Virus record (IMG/VR): IMGVR_UViG_3300013132_000018
Span: 1 to 64,000 of that record
Source: a virus
Direction: 5' to 3' (one strand)
DNA length: 64,000 nucleotides
Part shown: one piece after another, positions 1 through 7,624 of the stretch
Layout of the letters: the number at the start of each line of letters is the position of its first letter
Position numbering within the stretch: the stretch's first letter is position 1
Position numbers and translations under genes: made by a program
The notes under the pieces: generated by a model
Databases searched by the model: none
The model's input: the letters and a program-made list of their open reading frames with translations, nothing else
Told to the model about the DNA's origin: nothing

Positions 1-1
1 G

Positions 2-97
2 TATGGCAACGAAACGCCCCTCCAGATCATCATGCACTTCGCCGACATGATGTCCTCCCGGCTCGCCCGCCCACCCAAGGCCGTCGAGCCCGAGTGA
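2..97 (+). CDS. C-terminal end of an upstream protein (partial)
   Basis: Frame 2 is open from the window edge to a TGA and gives 31 residues. They contain IIMHFADMMSSRL and a Pro/Lys/Glu-rich tail ending KAVEPE. The codon use (many GCC, CTC, GAG third positions) looks coding. The start is outside the window and no family can be named. It is followed by the inverted-repeat array, so it is probably the last gene of its transcription unit. Confidence 0.5.
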   Translation, partial: YGNETPLQIIMHFADMMSSRLARPPKAVEPE

Positions 98-107
98 GGG
101 TGATTGT

Positions 108-360
108 CTCGTTAATGGCGTCCTACCCGCCATTAACGAGCAAATTCCAGGTGGAACAGAGGCGCGTCTGCTCGTTAATCCGGCAGCCGCACCTCCATTA
201 ACGAGCATCTGCTCGTTAATGAGTGCCAAAAGTGTGCCATACGCGAGACAAATGCTCATAAACGAGATTTGCGCAAACGTAGCAACTAATTGATTTGCAA
301 CGTGTTCCACGGGGAAACATCCAAATTGTGAACGATAAAGAGCAGGAAACGCTCGTTAAT
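108..360. repeat. CTCGTTAAT inverted-repeat array (operator- or origin-like)
   Basis: A 13-bp perfect inverted repeat (CTCGTTAATGGCG at 108-120, its complement at 128-140) is followed by further copies of the 9-mer CTCGTTAAT at 171-179, 212-220 and 352-360. An inverted copy at 197-205 pairs with 212-220 to make an 11-bp palindrome. A degenerate copy (CTCATAAACGAG) lies near 255, and a 10-bp palindrome TTTGCGCAAA at 268-277. At least five copies in 250 bp, in the only long non-coding stretch at this end, suggest repeated binding sites for one regulator or an initiator protein. The last copy lies inside the next gene. Confidence 0.6.
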
Positions 361-741
361 GCGAAGGGGGTCGGTTTGTGCGCGACATGCCGATTACACC
401 CTTCACGACCTCAACAGCGCACTTGCCTGGCCTGTCACGCCCTTCACGAGAGGGCATACTACCAGCGGCGCAAGGCCTACGTGCGCGAGCTTCAGGCGAT
501 CATCGACGGGCTGACCGGCAAGGACCCGGCGACCGAGGAGACCTGGCGCAAGGTCGTGGGCTCCCGGCATGTGCTGGTGGTGCCGCCGGATGATTCGTTC
601 GCGGACGTTTTCGCCGGCTTGGTGACGGGGTTTTTGCCTGATGGGTTGGTGCGGGTGACGGGTTACGATGGTGCCAGCCGGACAGCCCATGTGTTGCAGT
701 TGCGACCGGATGCGGGTAGAAAGCGGTTTTGGTATGACTAA
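328..741 (+). CDS. Cys-motif hypothetical protein
   Basis: 137 residues from GTG. The N-terminal part holds CATCRLHPSRPQQRTCLACH, a CxxC-x11-CxxC zinc-ribbon-like pair, followed by a basic helix (YYQRRKAYVREL). The C-terminal half looks like a small beta domain with an RVTGYDG turn. The GTG at 328 is chosen because GGGGAAA lies about 13 bases upstream; a TTG at 295 is an alternative. A CTCGTTAAT copy sits at its codons 9-11, so a regulator bound to the upstream array could also bind here. Function unknown; nucleic-acid binding is only an inference from the Cys motif. Confidence 0.6.
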   Translation: MNDKEQETLVNAKGVGLCATCRLHPSRPQQRTCLACHALHERAYYQRRKAYVRELQAIIDGLTGKDPATEETWRKVVGSRHVLVVPPDDSFADVFAGLVTGFLPDGLVRVTGYDGASRTAHVLQLRPDAGRKRFWYD

Positions 742-1072
742 CTCTTCAAGTTTTCGGTTTGTGCCTCTGGCTGAAGTTGTGATGACCGAGCACAAGTATC
801 AGTTCTTGCCGGAGGGTTCCGCGGCGTCTGTGGATAAGGGCACGCTCGTTAAGCTGTGGTGCGAGTCAGATAAACCCGGACGCCGCTCGGAGGTGTTCTG
901 GGTGCTGGTCACTCGGCGACTCGCATCTACCGCGCGAGGGTTGCAGTTTGAAGGTCGTGTGAATAACCGTCTCCAGCGCACGGATGAGCACGGGCTGTCC
1001 TACGAAGACGTGGTGCGGTTCACCGAGGATCAGATCGTGGACATCGCGCTCGGGCTAAAGGTGGCGACATGA
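734..1072 (+). CDS. Hypothetical protein
   Basis: 112 residues. ATG overlaps the end of the preceding gene (TATGACTAA), the usual arrangement in this window; a second ATG at 782 is also possible. The protein has a run of basic and aromatic residues (KLWCESDKPGRRSEVFWVLV) and ends in a short helical stretch. No family recognised. It overlaps the deoxyribonucleotidase start by 4 bases, so the two are probably co-translated. Confidence 0.55.
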   Translation: MTNSSSFRFVPLAEVVMTEHKYQFLPEGSAASVDKGTLVKLWCESDKPGRRSEVFWVLVTRRLASTARGLQFEGRVNNRLQRTDEHGLSYEDVVRFTEDQIVDIALGLKVAT

Positions 1073-1620
1073 AAGGACCCTGGCTCGATCTGGATGGTGT
1101 GCTCGTGGATGCCAACCGCGGCTTCGCGGAGGTTTTCGGCGTTGAGTTTCCGTCGTCTGGGATGGTGGAGCACGACTGGATACTGAGGGCCGGCGGAATC
1201 ACGCCGATGGAGTTCATGACGCGCATGGACGCATTGCCTATGGAGTTCTGGCGTGACCTTCCGCCGCTGCCGTGGGCCGCCGACCTGGTGCAGTTTTTGG
1301 ACCTGCGCTTCGACCAGTGGAGCATCGTTTCACATGCGGTCTGGTCGCCGGCATGCTGGCACGGCAAGGCGGAATGGGTGCGTCGCTTCCTCGGCCGTGC
1401 CCACCTTTCCCGGCTGCATTTGGTTGGTTACGGCAGCACCAAGGCCGCGCTGGCCTCGCCGGGTGCGCTGTTGGTGGACGACCGTGGTCAGAACTGTGTG
1501 GAGTGGAATGCCGCCGGAGGAAGGGCCTATCACTGGCGTCCGTTTGTGCCTGAGGATGCTCAGCACGCCGACGTGGTGGTTGAGTGCAAGGAATTTCTAC
1601 TTGGCGGTCTTGCCAGGTAG
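1069..1620 (+). CDS. 5'(3')-deoxyribonucleotidase, HAD superfamily (NT5C type)
   Basis: 183 residues, the usual size for the family. The N-terminus carries HAD motif I as DLDGVLVD (catalytic Asp nucleophile and acid/base Asp two residues later). Motif II is probably SHAV after a hydrophobic strand (WSIVSHA), and a Lys follows before the last motif. Motif IV is LLVDDRGQNCVEW, with the paired Asp that binds Mg. Family members dephosphorylate deoxynucleoside monophosphates such as dUMP and dTMP in the cytoplasm. With the dUTPase-like, DHFR and HD proteins further along it forms a nucleotide-pool set. ATG overlaps the previous stop (ACATGA); ends in TAG. Confidence 0.85.
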   Translation: MKGPWLDLDGVLVDANRGFAEVFGVEFPSSGMVEHDWILRAGGITPMEFMTRMDALPMEFWRDLPPLPWAADLVQFLDLRFDQWSIVSHAVWSPACWHGKAEWVRRFLGRAHLSRLHLVGYGSTKAALASPGALLVDDRGQNCVEWNAAGGRAYHWRPFVPEDAQHADVVVECKEFLLGGLAR

Positions 1621-1889
1621 GGTTAGCTTTCGGTCAGTTGCAGTCGCCGGTTCGCCGTGGTCCGCAGGCCTCAGGGCCGTTCAGGGCACAGCAAGAATGG
1701 CGATGCAAGTTCCGAACCGCCCCGGTCAGGGTAAAACCTGACCGGGGTTCTCGCTGCAATGGAGGTCGATTCAGTGCTATATGATTTTGGAGGAGCCGTC
1801 TTACGTTTAAGATCTGTGCTGCCTCCAGAACGGTCCTTACCTTTACCCCGCGGGTCTAGGCCGTCAACCATCACAGGGGAATCAACACC
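1621..1889 (+). other. Intergenic region with terminator and leader of the next gene
   Basis: 269 bases without a convincing gene. The first part holds the hairpin described separately. The second part (from about 1760) is more AT-rich and includes GTGCTATATGATTT, which could hold a -10 element, but no paired -35 is clear. A polypurine run AGGGGAA lies 8 bases before the ATG of the following gene and fits a ribosome-binding site. Confidence 0.4.
1720..1747 (+). terminator. Hairpin terminator after the deoxyribonucleotidase operon
   Basis: CCCCGGTCAGG (1720-1730), 6-base loop GTAAAA, CCTGACCGGGG (1737-1747): 11 perfect base pairs, followed by TTCTC rather than a long T run. It lies 100 bases after the stop codon. 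Confidence 0.6.
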
Positions 1890-2474
1890 ATGAACAGACA
1901 CCACATGCCGGAATCGCTTCTGGCTCGCGTAACCGCAATCCAAGCAACAGTGCAACAACCCTGGCCGGCTGAGGACGGGCCGGAGGTTTTGAAGGCCATT
2001 GACGTGGTTTTTCCGGCAGATGCAGGCACCAAGAAAGTGTTCAACCTGGCCTGCGCCAAGTTGATCTGGCTCCAGTTTGCAAAAGACAAGTCAGAGACCG
2101 CCCGGCTCAAGGTGGTGCGCGAGTCTCTCGCCACCATACTGGCTTTCATTGCGGCGTCCGGTATCGAGCTAGACGACGTTCTGGACTTGATCGTTGGACA
2201 GGTCGAAGAGGTTGGAGACGGCGCCCTGGTGACATCCGAAGACACTGCCAATCTCGACGTCCTGAACGACGAGATCCAGCGCGCAACCAGACTGGCTTTG
2301 CCGGCGGCCACCAAGCAGGCGCTGGTCAAGGCAGCGACGGACGCGTTCGCCGCCGAGATGGAGCATGTGCTTGCGGGGGTAACCGCACGCATGAAAGACA
2401 GCAACCCGCCCCGGCAGCGCGCTGAGGCGGCCATGGCGACACGATACCCGGGCTTGAAGCCGGCGGCGCTGTAG
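1890..2474 (+). CDS. Alpha-helical hypothetical protein
   Basis: 194 residues, almost entirely predicted helix by composition, with Ala- and Leu-rich stretches (LNDEIQRATRLALPAATKQA) and a basic C-terminus. ATG preceded by CAGGGGAATCAACACC, a fair ribosome-binding site. It stands between two terminator-like hairpins, so it is probably transcribed alone. A small virion or scaffold-like protein is possible, but nothing in the sequence identifies it. Confidence 0.6.
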   Translation: MNRHHMPESLLARVTAIQATVQQPWPAEDGPEVLKAIDVVFPADAGTKKVFNLACAKLIWLQFAKDKSETARLKVVRESLATILAFIAASGIELDDVLDLIVGQVEEVGDGALVTSEDTANLDVLNDEIQRATRLALPAATKQALVKAATDAFAAEMEHVLAGVTARMKDSNPPRQRAEAAMATRYPGLKPAAL

Positions 2475-2486
2475 GTTCAGAATCAC

Positions 2487-2518
2487 GCCGGCGGGCGGGA
2501 CAGCCACCGTCCGCCGGC
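2487..2518 (+). terminator. GC-rich hairpin terminator
   Basis: GCCGGCGG (2487-2494) pairs with CCGCCGGC (2511-2518), followed by ATCTATTTT. It lies 13 bases after the TAG of the preceding gene. Confidence 0.55.
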
Positions 2519-2522
2519 ATCT

Positions 2523-3206
2523 ATTTTCACAACCAAGAAAAGTTTTACGGCTTACTGCAAGAGTCAGGGCGGCGGGTCGCCGCGCAAGGATCTCGTTCAG
2601 CAGTTTTTGGACGGGCTGCACAAGCAGGTGCAGTTCGACAGCACTGAGGCGCGCTATTTCTGGAAGATGACTGCGGACGGGCTGCCGTCGGACAAGGACA
2701 GGCTGGATGTCTGTGTCTGCACCAACTCGGCCAGGCTGGTGGCGCGCAGGTTTGGCGGTGCACTACTGGGGTATTCGGCGCGAGACAACCCGGCAGCCGT
2801 GGTGTCGCCACATGACTTTGCGCTTTGCGGGACGCTGGTGGTTGACTACTGGTCCCGCTTTCCAGGAGCTAAGTCCGAGAGCGCGGTGCTGGATTTGTCC
2901 GACCTGTCGCAGCGGCGAGAGGCTTTGCGGCTTTACGGCGATCCGGAGCGCTGGCAGTTGGTCGAGCCTGTGCTGGTATTTCATCCGGAGCAGGCAGATC
3001 TACAGAAGGCGGTGCAGGAAGGCTACGACTGGTATGGCCGACCGACCCGGACGGTGCGTGAGATTTTGATCTGCATGTTCCGCTCCGAGGGTATGGACTA
3101 TGTGGCCGCCAGTGCGGCTGCGGTGCGGGCCATCGCAAAGATGAACCAGGGTTTCAACCAGTTCACTTATGGACGGTTCACGCTGAGCGTGCAGAAGAAT
3201 GGATAA
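2523..3206 (+). CDS. Hypothetical protein with no clear start codon
   Basis: The frame reads as a normal protein from about 2535 (KKSFTAYCKSQGGGSPRKDL) but has no ATG or GTG before it. An ATT at 2523 or a TTG at 2607 are the possible starts, so the product is 199-227 residues. The middle holds CVCTNSARL and a strand-rich segment. The C-terminus (KMNQGFNQFTYGRFTLSVQK) looks intact. The gene starts immediately after a terminator-like hairpin, so a lost ATG, a rare ATT start or an upstream deletion are all possible. Family not recognised. Confidence 0.5.
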   Translation: MFTTKKSFTAYCKSQGGGSPRKDLVQQFLDGLHKQVQFDSTEARYFWKMTADGLPSDKDRLDVCVCTNSARLVARRFGGALLGYSARDNPAAVVSPHDFALCGTLVVDYWSRFPGAKSESAVLDLSDLSQRREALRLYGDPERWQLVEPVLVFHPEQADLQKAVQEGYDWYGRPTRTVREILICMFRSEGMDYVAASAAAVRAIAKMNQGFNQFTYGRFTLSVQKNG

Positions 3207-3345
3207 GCATTCAGATGGAGGCTCTGCAGTCGCCGCGACTGCGGTGGTGGTTACGGGTCTGGCGGTGTTGATGTGCAAGCCGGTGATTTTGCTGCTCGGT
3301 GTAGCGTATCTGTGGCAGCGTTCAGAAGTATCAGACGATGAATAA
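3199..3345 (+). CDS. Small single-pass membrane protein
   Basis: 48 residues. A short acidic and serine N-terminus (MDKHSDGGSA) is followed by about 30 hydrophobic residues with one Lys-Pro break (VLMCKPVILLLG) and a charged tail RSEVSDDE. ATG lies in ATGGATAA, overlapping the upstream stop, and its own stop overlaps the next ATG (GATGAATAA). The double overlap and the clean hydrophobic pattern support a real gene. It could be a lysis accessory or envelope protein; that is not shown. Confidence 0.6.
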   Translation: MDKHSDGGSAVAATAVVVTGLAVLMCKPVILLLGVAYLWQRSEVSDDE

Positions 3346-3841
3346 CAATAGCAAGCTGTTGGAGTTGCTGGCCGTGGGTTATCCTGATGGTCAGTGCATT
3401 CTGGATTCTTACGACCACGACTCCGGGCAGGCCGTCCTGTTCGATGGCGATTCGCTGGCGCACTTTGTCGTGTCCGAGGCATTGTCGGTGACTGATGGCA
3501 AGACGGACCGGCCAAAAGATCCACTCGTCTTTGAAGTCGGTTTGGCCATGCAGAAGGCGTCCGCTGAACTGGCACGGCTGGCCGAGCATTGCCGGCAGGC
3601 TGGCATTCAGCAGATGGTCGATACGTTCTTGCGGGAGATGAAGGACTCCAAGCGACAGTCCTTCTCTGCCGCGACGTTGGAACAGTGGTTGTGCGTAATC
3701 GGCGACACGGACATGCTGCTCATGCAGGACGACATGCTGCTCTGCCTGTGGCGGCATTTTCCGGAGCAGACCCGCGGGACTGGTCCGTGGATTATCACCC
3801 GGGAGGACTTGCTCAATCTGAAGCTGCCGGATAAGGTGTGA
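3338..3841 (+). CDS. Hypothetical protein
   Basis: 167 residues from ATG inside the end of the small membrane-protein gene. Starts MNNNSKLLELLAVGYPDG, followed by an acidic strand-rich section and a helical C-terminal half containing LMQDDMLLCLWRHFPEQ. No recognisable family or catalytic motif. Part of the tightly packed run 3199-5568. Confidence 0.6.
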   Translation: MNNNSKLLELLAVGYPDGQCILDSYDHDSGQAVLFDGDSLAHFVVSEALSVTDGKTDRPKDPLVFEVGLAMQKASAELARLAEHCRQAGIQQMVDTFLREMKDSKRQSFSAATLEQWLCVIGDTDMLLMQDDMLLCLWRHFPEQTRGTGPWIITREDLLNLKLPDKV

Positions 3842-3844
3842 CCC

Positions 3845-4408
3845 ATGCCGGCACGATCTGGAAGCCAACAGCGGTTCATGGGTTTGGTGCATGCGGTGCA
3901 GTCTGGCCGCAAGCCGATGTCTGAAGTGTCACCTGAAGTGGCGCGGGTTGCGCGCACTATGACGCCCAAGGATGTCACGGAGTTTTCCAGCACCAAGCAT
4001 GACGACTTGCCGGCCAAGGTTCGCGCCGCCGAGGACGCGGACTCGCGCAAGTCTGCTCGTTGGACCCACAGCATGCGTCTGGGTTTGGTGATTTCGCCCT
4101 GGTTGATGTTCGGCTTGTCCAAGGCCGCTTCGTTGGAGGCGGCAGTCAAATCGACAGAGAAGCAGCTTAGGGCTGCACAGCAGTCGCGTGAGGCGTCGTT
4201 AAAGGCTCACGCTTCAGCTTTGCAGACGCGGCTGACGGCGGCGATGAACCGGGCGCAGACGGCAGAGCAGTCTGCGCAGCAGGCGCAGTCGGATGGCCAG
4301 GCGGCTCTGTCGGCCATGAGTCAGCCTGGCCCGCAGCCGCCTGCGGCGCAGGTGCCTTACGGGCAGATGCTGGCTGGTGGAGCGCAGATGACCGAGCAGC
4401 AAAAATGA
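3845..4408 (+). CDS. DUF3008-like protein with a coiled-coil C-terminal extension
   Basis: 187 residues. The N-terminus, MPARSGSQQRFMGLVHAVQ with EVSPEVARVARTM and the KDVTEF and HDDLP segments, closely follows the short DUF3008-type proteins common in phages and proteobacteria. The rest differs: residues about 85-150 form a long Ala/Gln-rich coiled coil (EKQLRAAQQSREASLKAHA), and the tail is Pro/Gln-rich. The single-domain family is about 60-70 residues, so this is an extended version. Function of the family is unknown. Confidence 0.65.
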   Translation: MPARSGSQQRFMGLVHAVQSGRKPMSEVSPEVARVARTMTPKDVTEFSSTKHDDLPAKVRAAEDADSRKSARWTHSMRLGLVISPWLMFGLSKAASLEAAVKSTEKQLRAAQQSREASLKAHASALQTRLTAAMNRAQTAEQSAQQAQSDGQAALSAMSQPGPQPPAAQVPYGQMLAGGAQMTEQQK

Positions 4409-5568
4409 TTGTTCAGTTCCCTTCCGGCCGGACGACTTCCTCCGGCCCATCGACAGGAGTGGAGTCAAAATTAGCCAAGGTCAACGGACGTGCGGCTGTT
4501 TTAGACCGGACGCCTGAGTTGGTGGTGCGCGGCCCGTTAAACGGCTATGCCAGCTACGGTCTGCTGGCGCACTGGCTGGTGAGCAGTTTTCTTGATCTTG
4601 GTGTTGATGCGGTGCTCGTGCCGACCAACGGAACTGTCTTCGACGAGAAGTTCGACGCGTTCATCCCCGAGCGGGTGAAGCGGGTGACCTCGTTCGGCGA
4701 TGTTCGGGCGGCGTTCGAGTTGCAGGTCTCGCCGCCTGGCTGGCCGGTAAGCCACGAACGGGCGGTGGTGATGACCATGCACGAGTCCACTAGACTGACC
4801 GGGACGCAGCGGGCAGAGTTGCGCAAGGCCGCTGCGCTGATCACCCCTACCAAGTGGAATGCCAACATGTTTCGGCGTGAGCTTGGAAAGCTGCCGGTTA
4901 ATGTAGTCCCACTTGGGGTGGATCTTTCGGTCTTCCGGCCCCGGGCACTGCCGGCAGGTCCGGCGTGTGTCTTTGGAACCGCCGGCAGGTTTGTCGGTGC
5001 TGGCACACGCAAGAATGTGGCGCAGGTCTTGCGGGTGTTCTTGCGGGAGTTTGACGGCAATCCAAGAGCGAGGCTGCAGGTGAAGTGTTTTCCGGATTGT
5101 CAGGTGGACACGCTTCGACACACCCAGGTGGAGTTTGTCCGCGAGTTTCTGTCTGGTCCGTCGCTGGCTGATTGGTATGCCCGCCAGCACTGCTTCGTTA
5201 GTTCCAGCGCTGGGGAGGGCTGGGGGCTGATGCTGCAGGAGGCCATGGCGGTCGGTCGTCCGGTGATTACCCCGCAGTTTGGCGGGGTAACGGCTTTCAC
5301 GTCGCCGGGTTCGTGCGAGACGGTGGACCATGCAGAGGTCGAAGTGCCGGACGGTGATGAGTATTACGCCGGCTGTCGTGCGGAGGTTTCAGATGATGCG
5401 CTGGCGGCAGGCATGCGCCAGATTTACTCCGAGTGGCAGTCTGGCGCGTTGCGTTGGCGTGGGTGGAAGGCGGCGCAGCAGGCGAGCAAGTTTCCGTGGA
5501 TGGCGTGCCCGCTGGGCGTGCTGGACGTGTTGTCGATGCAGGGGTTCCTACCGTCCCGGTCGGCTTGA
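4405..5568 (+). CDS. GT-B glycosyltransferase (group 1 family)
   Basis: 387 residues. The C-terminal half has the retaining GT-B signature: a VPLGVD segment at about residue 170, a strand-loop after it (FGTAGRF), and the donor-binding ExFG-like stretch SSSAGEGWGLMLQEAMAVG (about 270-288) with the conserved Glu residues and the VITP strand. The N-terminal acceptor half (NGYASYGLLAHWLV) resembles the Gly-rich first loop of these enzymes. A nucleotide-sugar donor is expected; the acceptor is unknown. One of three glycosyltransferases in the window. ATG overlaps the previous stop by 4 bases. Confidence 0.8.
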   Translation: MIVQFPSGRTTSSGPSTGVESKLAKVNGRAAVLDRTPELVVRGPLNGYASYGLLAHWLVSSFLDLGVDAVLVPTNGTVFDEKFDAFIPERVKRVTSFGDVRAAFELQVSPPGWPVSHERAVVMTMHESTRLTGTQRAELRKAAALITPTKWNANMFRRELGKLPVNVVPLGVDLSVFRPRALPAGPACVFGTAGRFVGAGTRKNVAQVLRVFLREFDGNPRARLQVKCFPDCQVDTLRHTQVEFVREFLSGPSLADWYARQHCFVSSSAGEGWGLMLQEAMAVGRPVITPQFGGVTAFTSPGSCETVDHAEVEVPDGDEYYAGCRAEVSDDALAAGMRQIYSEWQSGALRWRGWKAAQQASKFPWMACPLGVLDVLSMQGFLPSRSA

Positions 5569-5611
5569 AGTTACGCTTGGCCGAGGCGTTGACCTATGGC
5601 AGGCTGAACGC

Positions 5612-6676
5612 ATGACCGCACCTCCAGCGCTCGAACCTCCCGGCGTCAAGCTGAGCGACTGGGACGATTTTGACTCGCATAGAGATGCCATCTACACCCA
5701 GGCGCGCGAGGCGATGCTCAAGAAGTTCCCGCAGAGCTACGGTGGCGTCCGGCTTGAACTCCATGACCTCGATTACGAGGATCCTCCTCGGGCATCATTG
5801 GCCGAGCAGAAGCGCGCCATCCTTGAGAACCGGTATCTGCATCGCCGGCTGCGCGGCACCTGGCGCATGTTCGATGACAAGACCGGTGACCTGCTGGAAG
5901 AGCGGCGCAGCACGGTGATGAAAGTTCCCATGCTGACCGACCGAGGAACTTTCATCCATGGCGGCAACGAATACACGACGCTGCACCAGGCTCGCCTGAT
6001 GCCGGGCGTGTTCACCCGGCGGAAGGCCACCGGCGAACTGGAGACGCACTTCAACGTGCGGCGCGGCACGGGTTCTTCGTTCAGGGTTCATTTGGAGCCG
6101 GAGAGCGGTCTGTTCAAGCTGGACATTGGTCAGTCCAGCTTGCGGCTTTACTCGTTGCTGAAGGACATCGGCGTGTCTGACGAGGAGTTGGAGAAGCGCT
6201 GGGGTCCGGAGTTGCTGCAGACCAACCGTAACAAGTATGACGCGCGTGTCTTTGAAAAGGCGTATCAACGTCTGGTGCGGCAGCCAAAAGCCGAGGCCAC
6301 GCGCGAGGAAAAGGCACAGGCCATACGCGAGGCGATGATGCGCGCCAGGATGGATCGCCGGGTGGTGGAGCGGACGCTGCCAAACCTGTTCAACCGGAAG
6401 GTGGCCGCTGCATGGCAGCAGGGCCGCGACGACGATTTTGACCGGGCTGACTACATCATGCTTGCCCGGCTGCTGGACGAGAAGTTTGGGTCGGGCATAC
6501 CGACGGACTTGACCACATCAGAACTGGTGGAACGCCTTCGGACTGAGATGGGTGAGTTGCTGCCGCAGGTGGACGACCGTCTTCTGCGGCAATGGGTAGA
6601 AAATCAGAAAAATCATGAAACGACTACTGGCGACGTTGGTGGTGTTGGGTCTGACGCAGTTCTGTCATGGGTCTGA
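5612..6676 (+). CDS. RNA polymerase beta subunit, N-terminal fragment
   Basis: 354 residues. The segment VPMLTDRGTFIHGGNEY...LHQARLMPGVFTRRKATGE (about residues 105-140) matches the bacterial beta motif around [28 protein letters not shown]. The fragment covers the N-terminal part of beta and stops before the Rif region, which is encoded separately at 7625. It is the first of three pieces of one subunit that presumably assemble with each other and with a beta-prime partner, for which no NADFDGD motif was found in this window. ATG chosen as the first in-frame start after the preceding gene; the end overlaps the lysin gene by 62 bases. Confidence 0.85.
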   Translation: MTAPPALEPPGVKLSDWDDFDSHRDAIYTQAREAMLKKFPQSYGGVRLELHDLDYEDPPRASLAEQKRAILENRYLHRRLRGTWRMFDDKTGDLLEERRSTVMKVPMLTDRGTFIHGGNEYTTLHQARLMPGVFTRRKATGELETHFNVRRGTGSSFRVHLEPESGLFKLDIGQSSLRLYSLLKDIGVSDEELEKRWGPELLQTNRNKYDARVFEKAYQRLVRQPKAEATREEKAQAIREAMMRARMDRRVVERTLPNLFNRKVAAAWQQGRDDDFDRADYIMLARLLDEKFGSGIPTDLTTSELVERLRTEMGELLPQVDDRLLRQWVENQKNHETTTGDVGGVGSDAVLSWV

Positions 6677-7067
6677 GGCTGCGACCAGACAGGAACTCGT
6701 CCTGGCTTCGGTGCTGATTGGCGAGGCAGGCGGTGAAGGTCTGCGTGGTATGCAGGCCGTGGCCGACGTCATCCGCACGCGGGCTGGACTGGCCGGCACC
6801 GATGCTTACCAGGTGACGCGACGCAGGGCAGCGTTTTCCGTGCTGGGTAAGGGTGAGTCGCGCCTGTATCAGAAATCGCGACAGCACGTCCGGTTTCCCC
6901 AGGCGCTCGCATTGGCTCAGCAGTTGATGCGGCAGCCATCGAGCTTGCCATCCGTTGTTCCAGGCGCGACGCATTTCACTAATCGGCACGAGCGGCCCTA
7001 TTGGGCTCGTGGTCGCGCGCCGCTTTACGTGGCGGGTGAGCAGGCGTTTTGGAAGTTGAAGATCTAG
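6615..7067 (+). CDS. SleB-like cell-wall hydrolase (probable endolysin)
   Basis: 150 residues with an N-terminal signal- or anchor-like segment (MKRLLATLVVLGLTQFCHG). The mature part follows the SleB / Hydrolase_2 family: the conserved Glu in LIGEAGGEGLRGMQAVADVI (about residues 33-52) and the C-terminal block GATHFTNRHERPYWARG ending in a short aromatic strand. Family members cleave peptidoglycan, usually as lytic transglycosylases; the hydrophobic N-terminus fits Sec-dependent export. It lies between two fragments of RNA polymerase beta. Start ATG overlaps the beta N fragment. Confidence 0.8.
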   Translation: MKRLLATLVVLGLTQFCHGSEAATRQELVLASVLIGEAGGEGLRGMQAVADVIRTRAGLAGTDAYQVTRRRAAFSVLGKGESRLYQKSRQHVRFPQALALAQQLMRQPSSLPSVVPGATHFTNRHERPYWARGRAPLYVAGEQAFWKLKI

Positions 7068-7090
7068 CCAGTTGGTGGCAGCCTGACCGC

Positions 7091-7621
7091 ATGACGCGTG
7101 ATCAAGCACTCCAGCGGTGGCAGGCTATGGCGCCTGGCCGCAAGCAGGCTCTGGCCGACAACATCCTCAATCCCATCAGTCAGTTTGGCAGTGCCATGTC
7201 GCATCTGCCGCAGGTCTCCAATTTGCGTCCGATGGTCACCAAGGCGCCTCCTGAAACATTGGCGGGTGCAGCGGCCAATACCTTCTGGCGTGGTCCGATG
7301 GAGGGGGTCAAGTTCCTCGGGCATACTCTGCTGGGCAAGGGCGCTCTGCCGGCGGCTGGGCTTACGCCCAACCAGATCGGCAAGAATCCTGCGCACGGTC
7401 CTGGTGTGCTGGAGAACCTCGTGAATTATGGAATTGGCATGGCCAGTGGCCAGCGTGAGACTGTCGGACCTTTCTCGCGTGTGTTCACTGGGCCGATTCA
7501 ACGCGCCATGCCGCACGCTGAGCGTTACATGGATCTCACCGGCAGGCTTGGACAGAAAGCAGTGTGGGAGCCTATCGAGGCGGTCAAGCAGTGGTGGAAC
7601 GAGCCTATCTCCGTTTATTGA
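7091..7621 (+). CDS. Hypothetical protein, possibly virion or membrane associated
   Basis: 176 residues from ATG; a TTG at 7049 would add 14. Rich in Gly, Pro, Ala and short hydrophobic stretches (FLGHTLLGKGALPAAGLTPN) with a Trp-rich end (WEPIEAVKQWWNEPISVY). In style it resembles the larger protein at 17230. No family is recognised. Its position between the lysin and the second beta fragment means the beta gene is interrupted by two unrelated genes here. Confidence 0.5.
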   Translation: MTRDQALQRWQAMAPGRKQALADNILNPISQFGSAMSHLPQVSNLRPMVTKAPPETLAGAAANTFWRGPMEGVKFLGHTLLGKGALPAAGLTPNQIGKNPAHGPGVLENLVNYGIGMASGQRETVGPFSRVFTGPIQRAMPHAERYMDLTGRLGQKAVWEPIEAVKQWWNEPISVY

Positions 7622-7624
7622 ACC

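Noticed and set aside
303-319. TGTTCCACGGGGAAACA resembles a chromosomal parS site (TGTTTCACGTGAAACA).
   Set aside because: It is one base longer and differs at central bases; no ParA or ParB gene is in the window.
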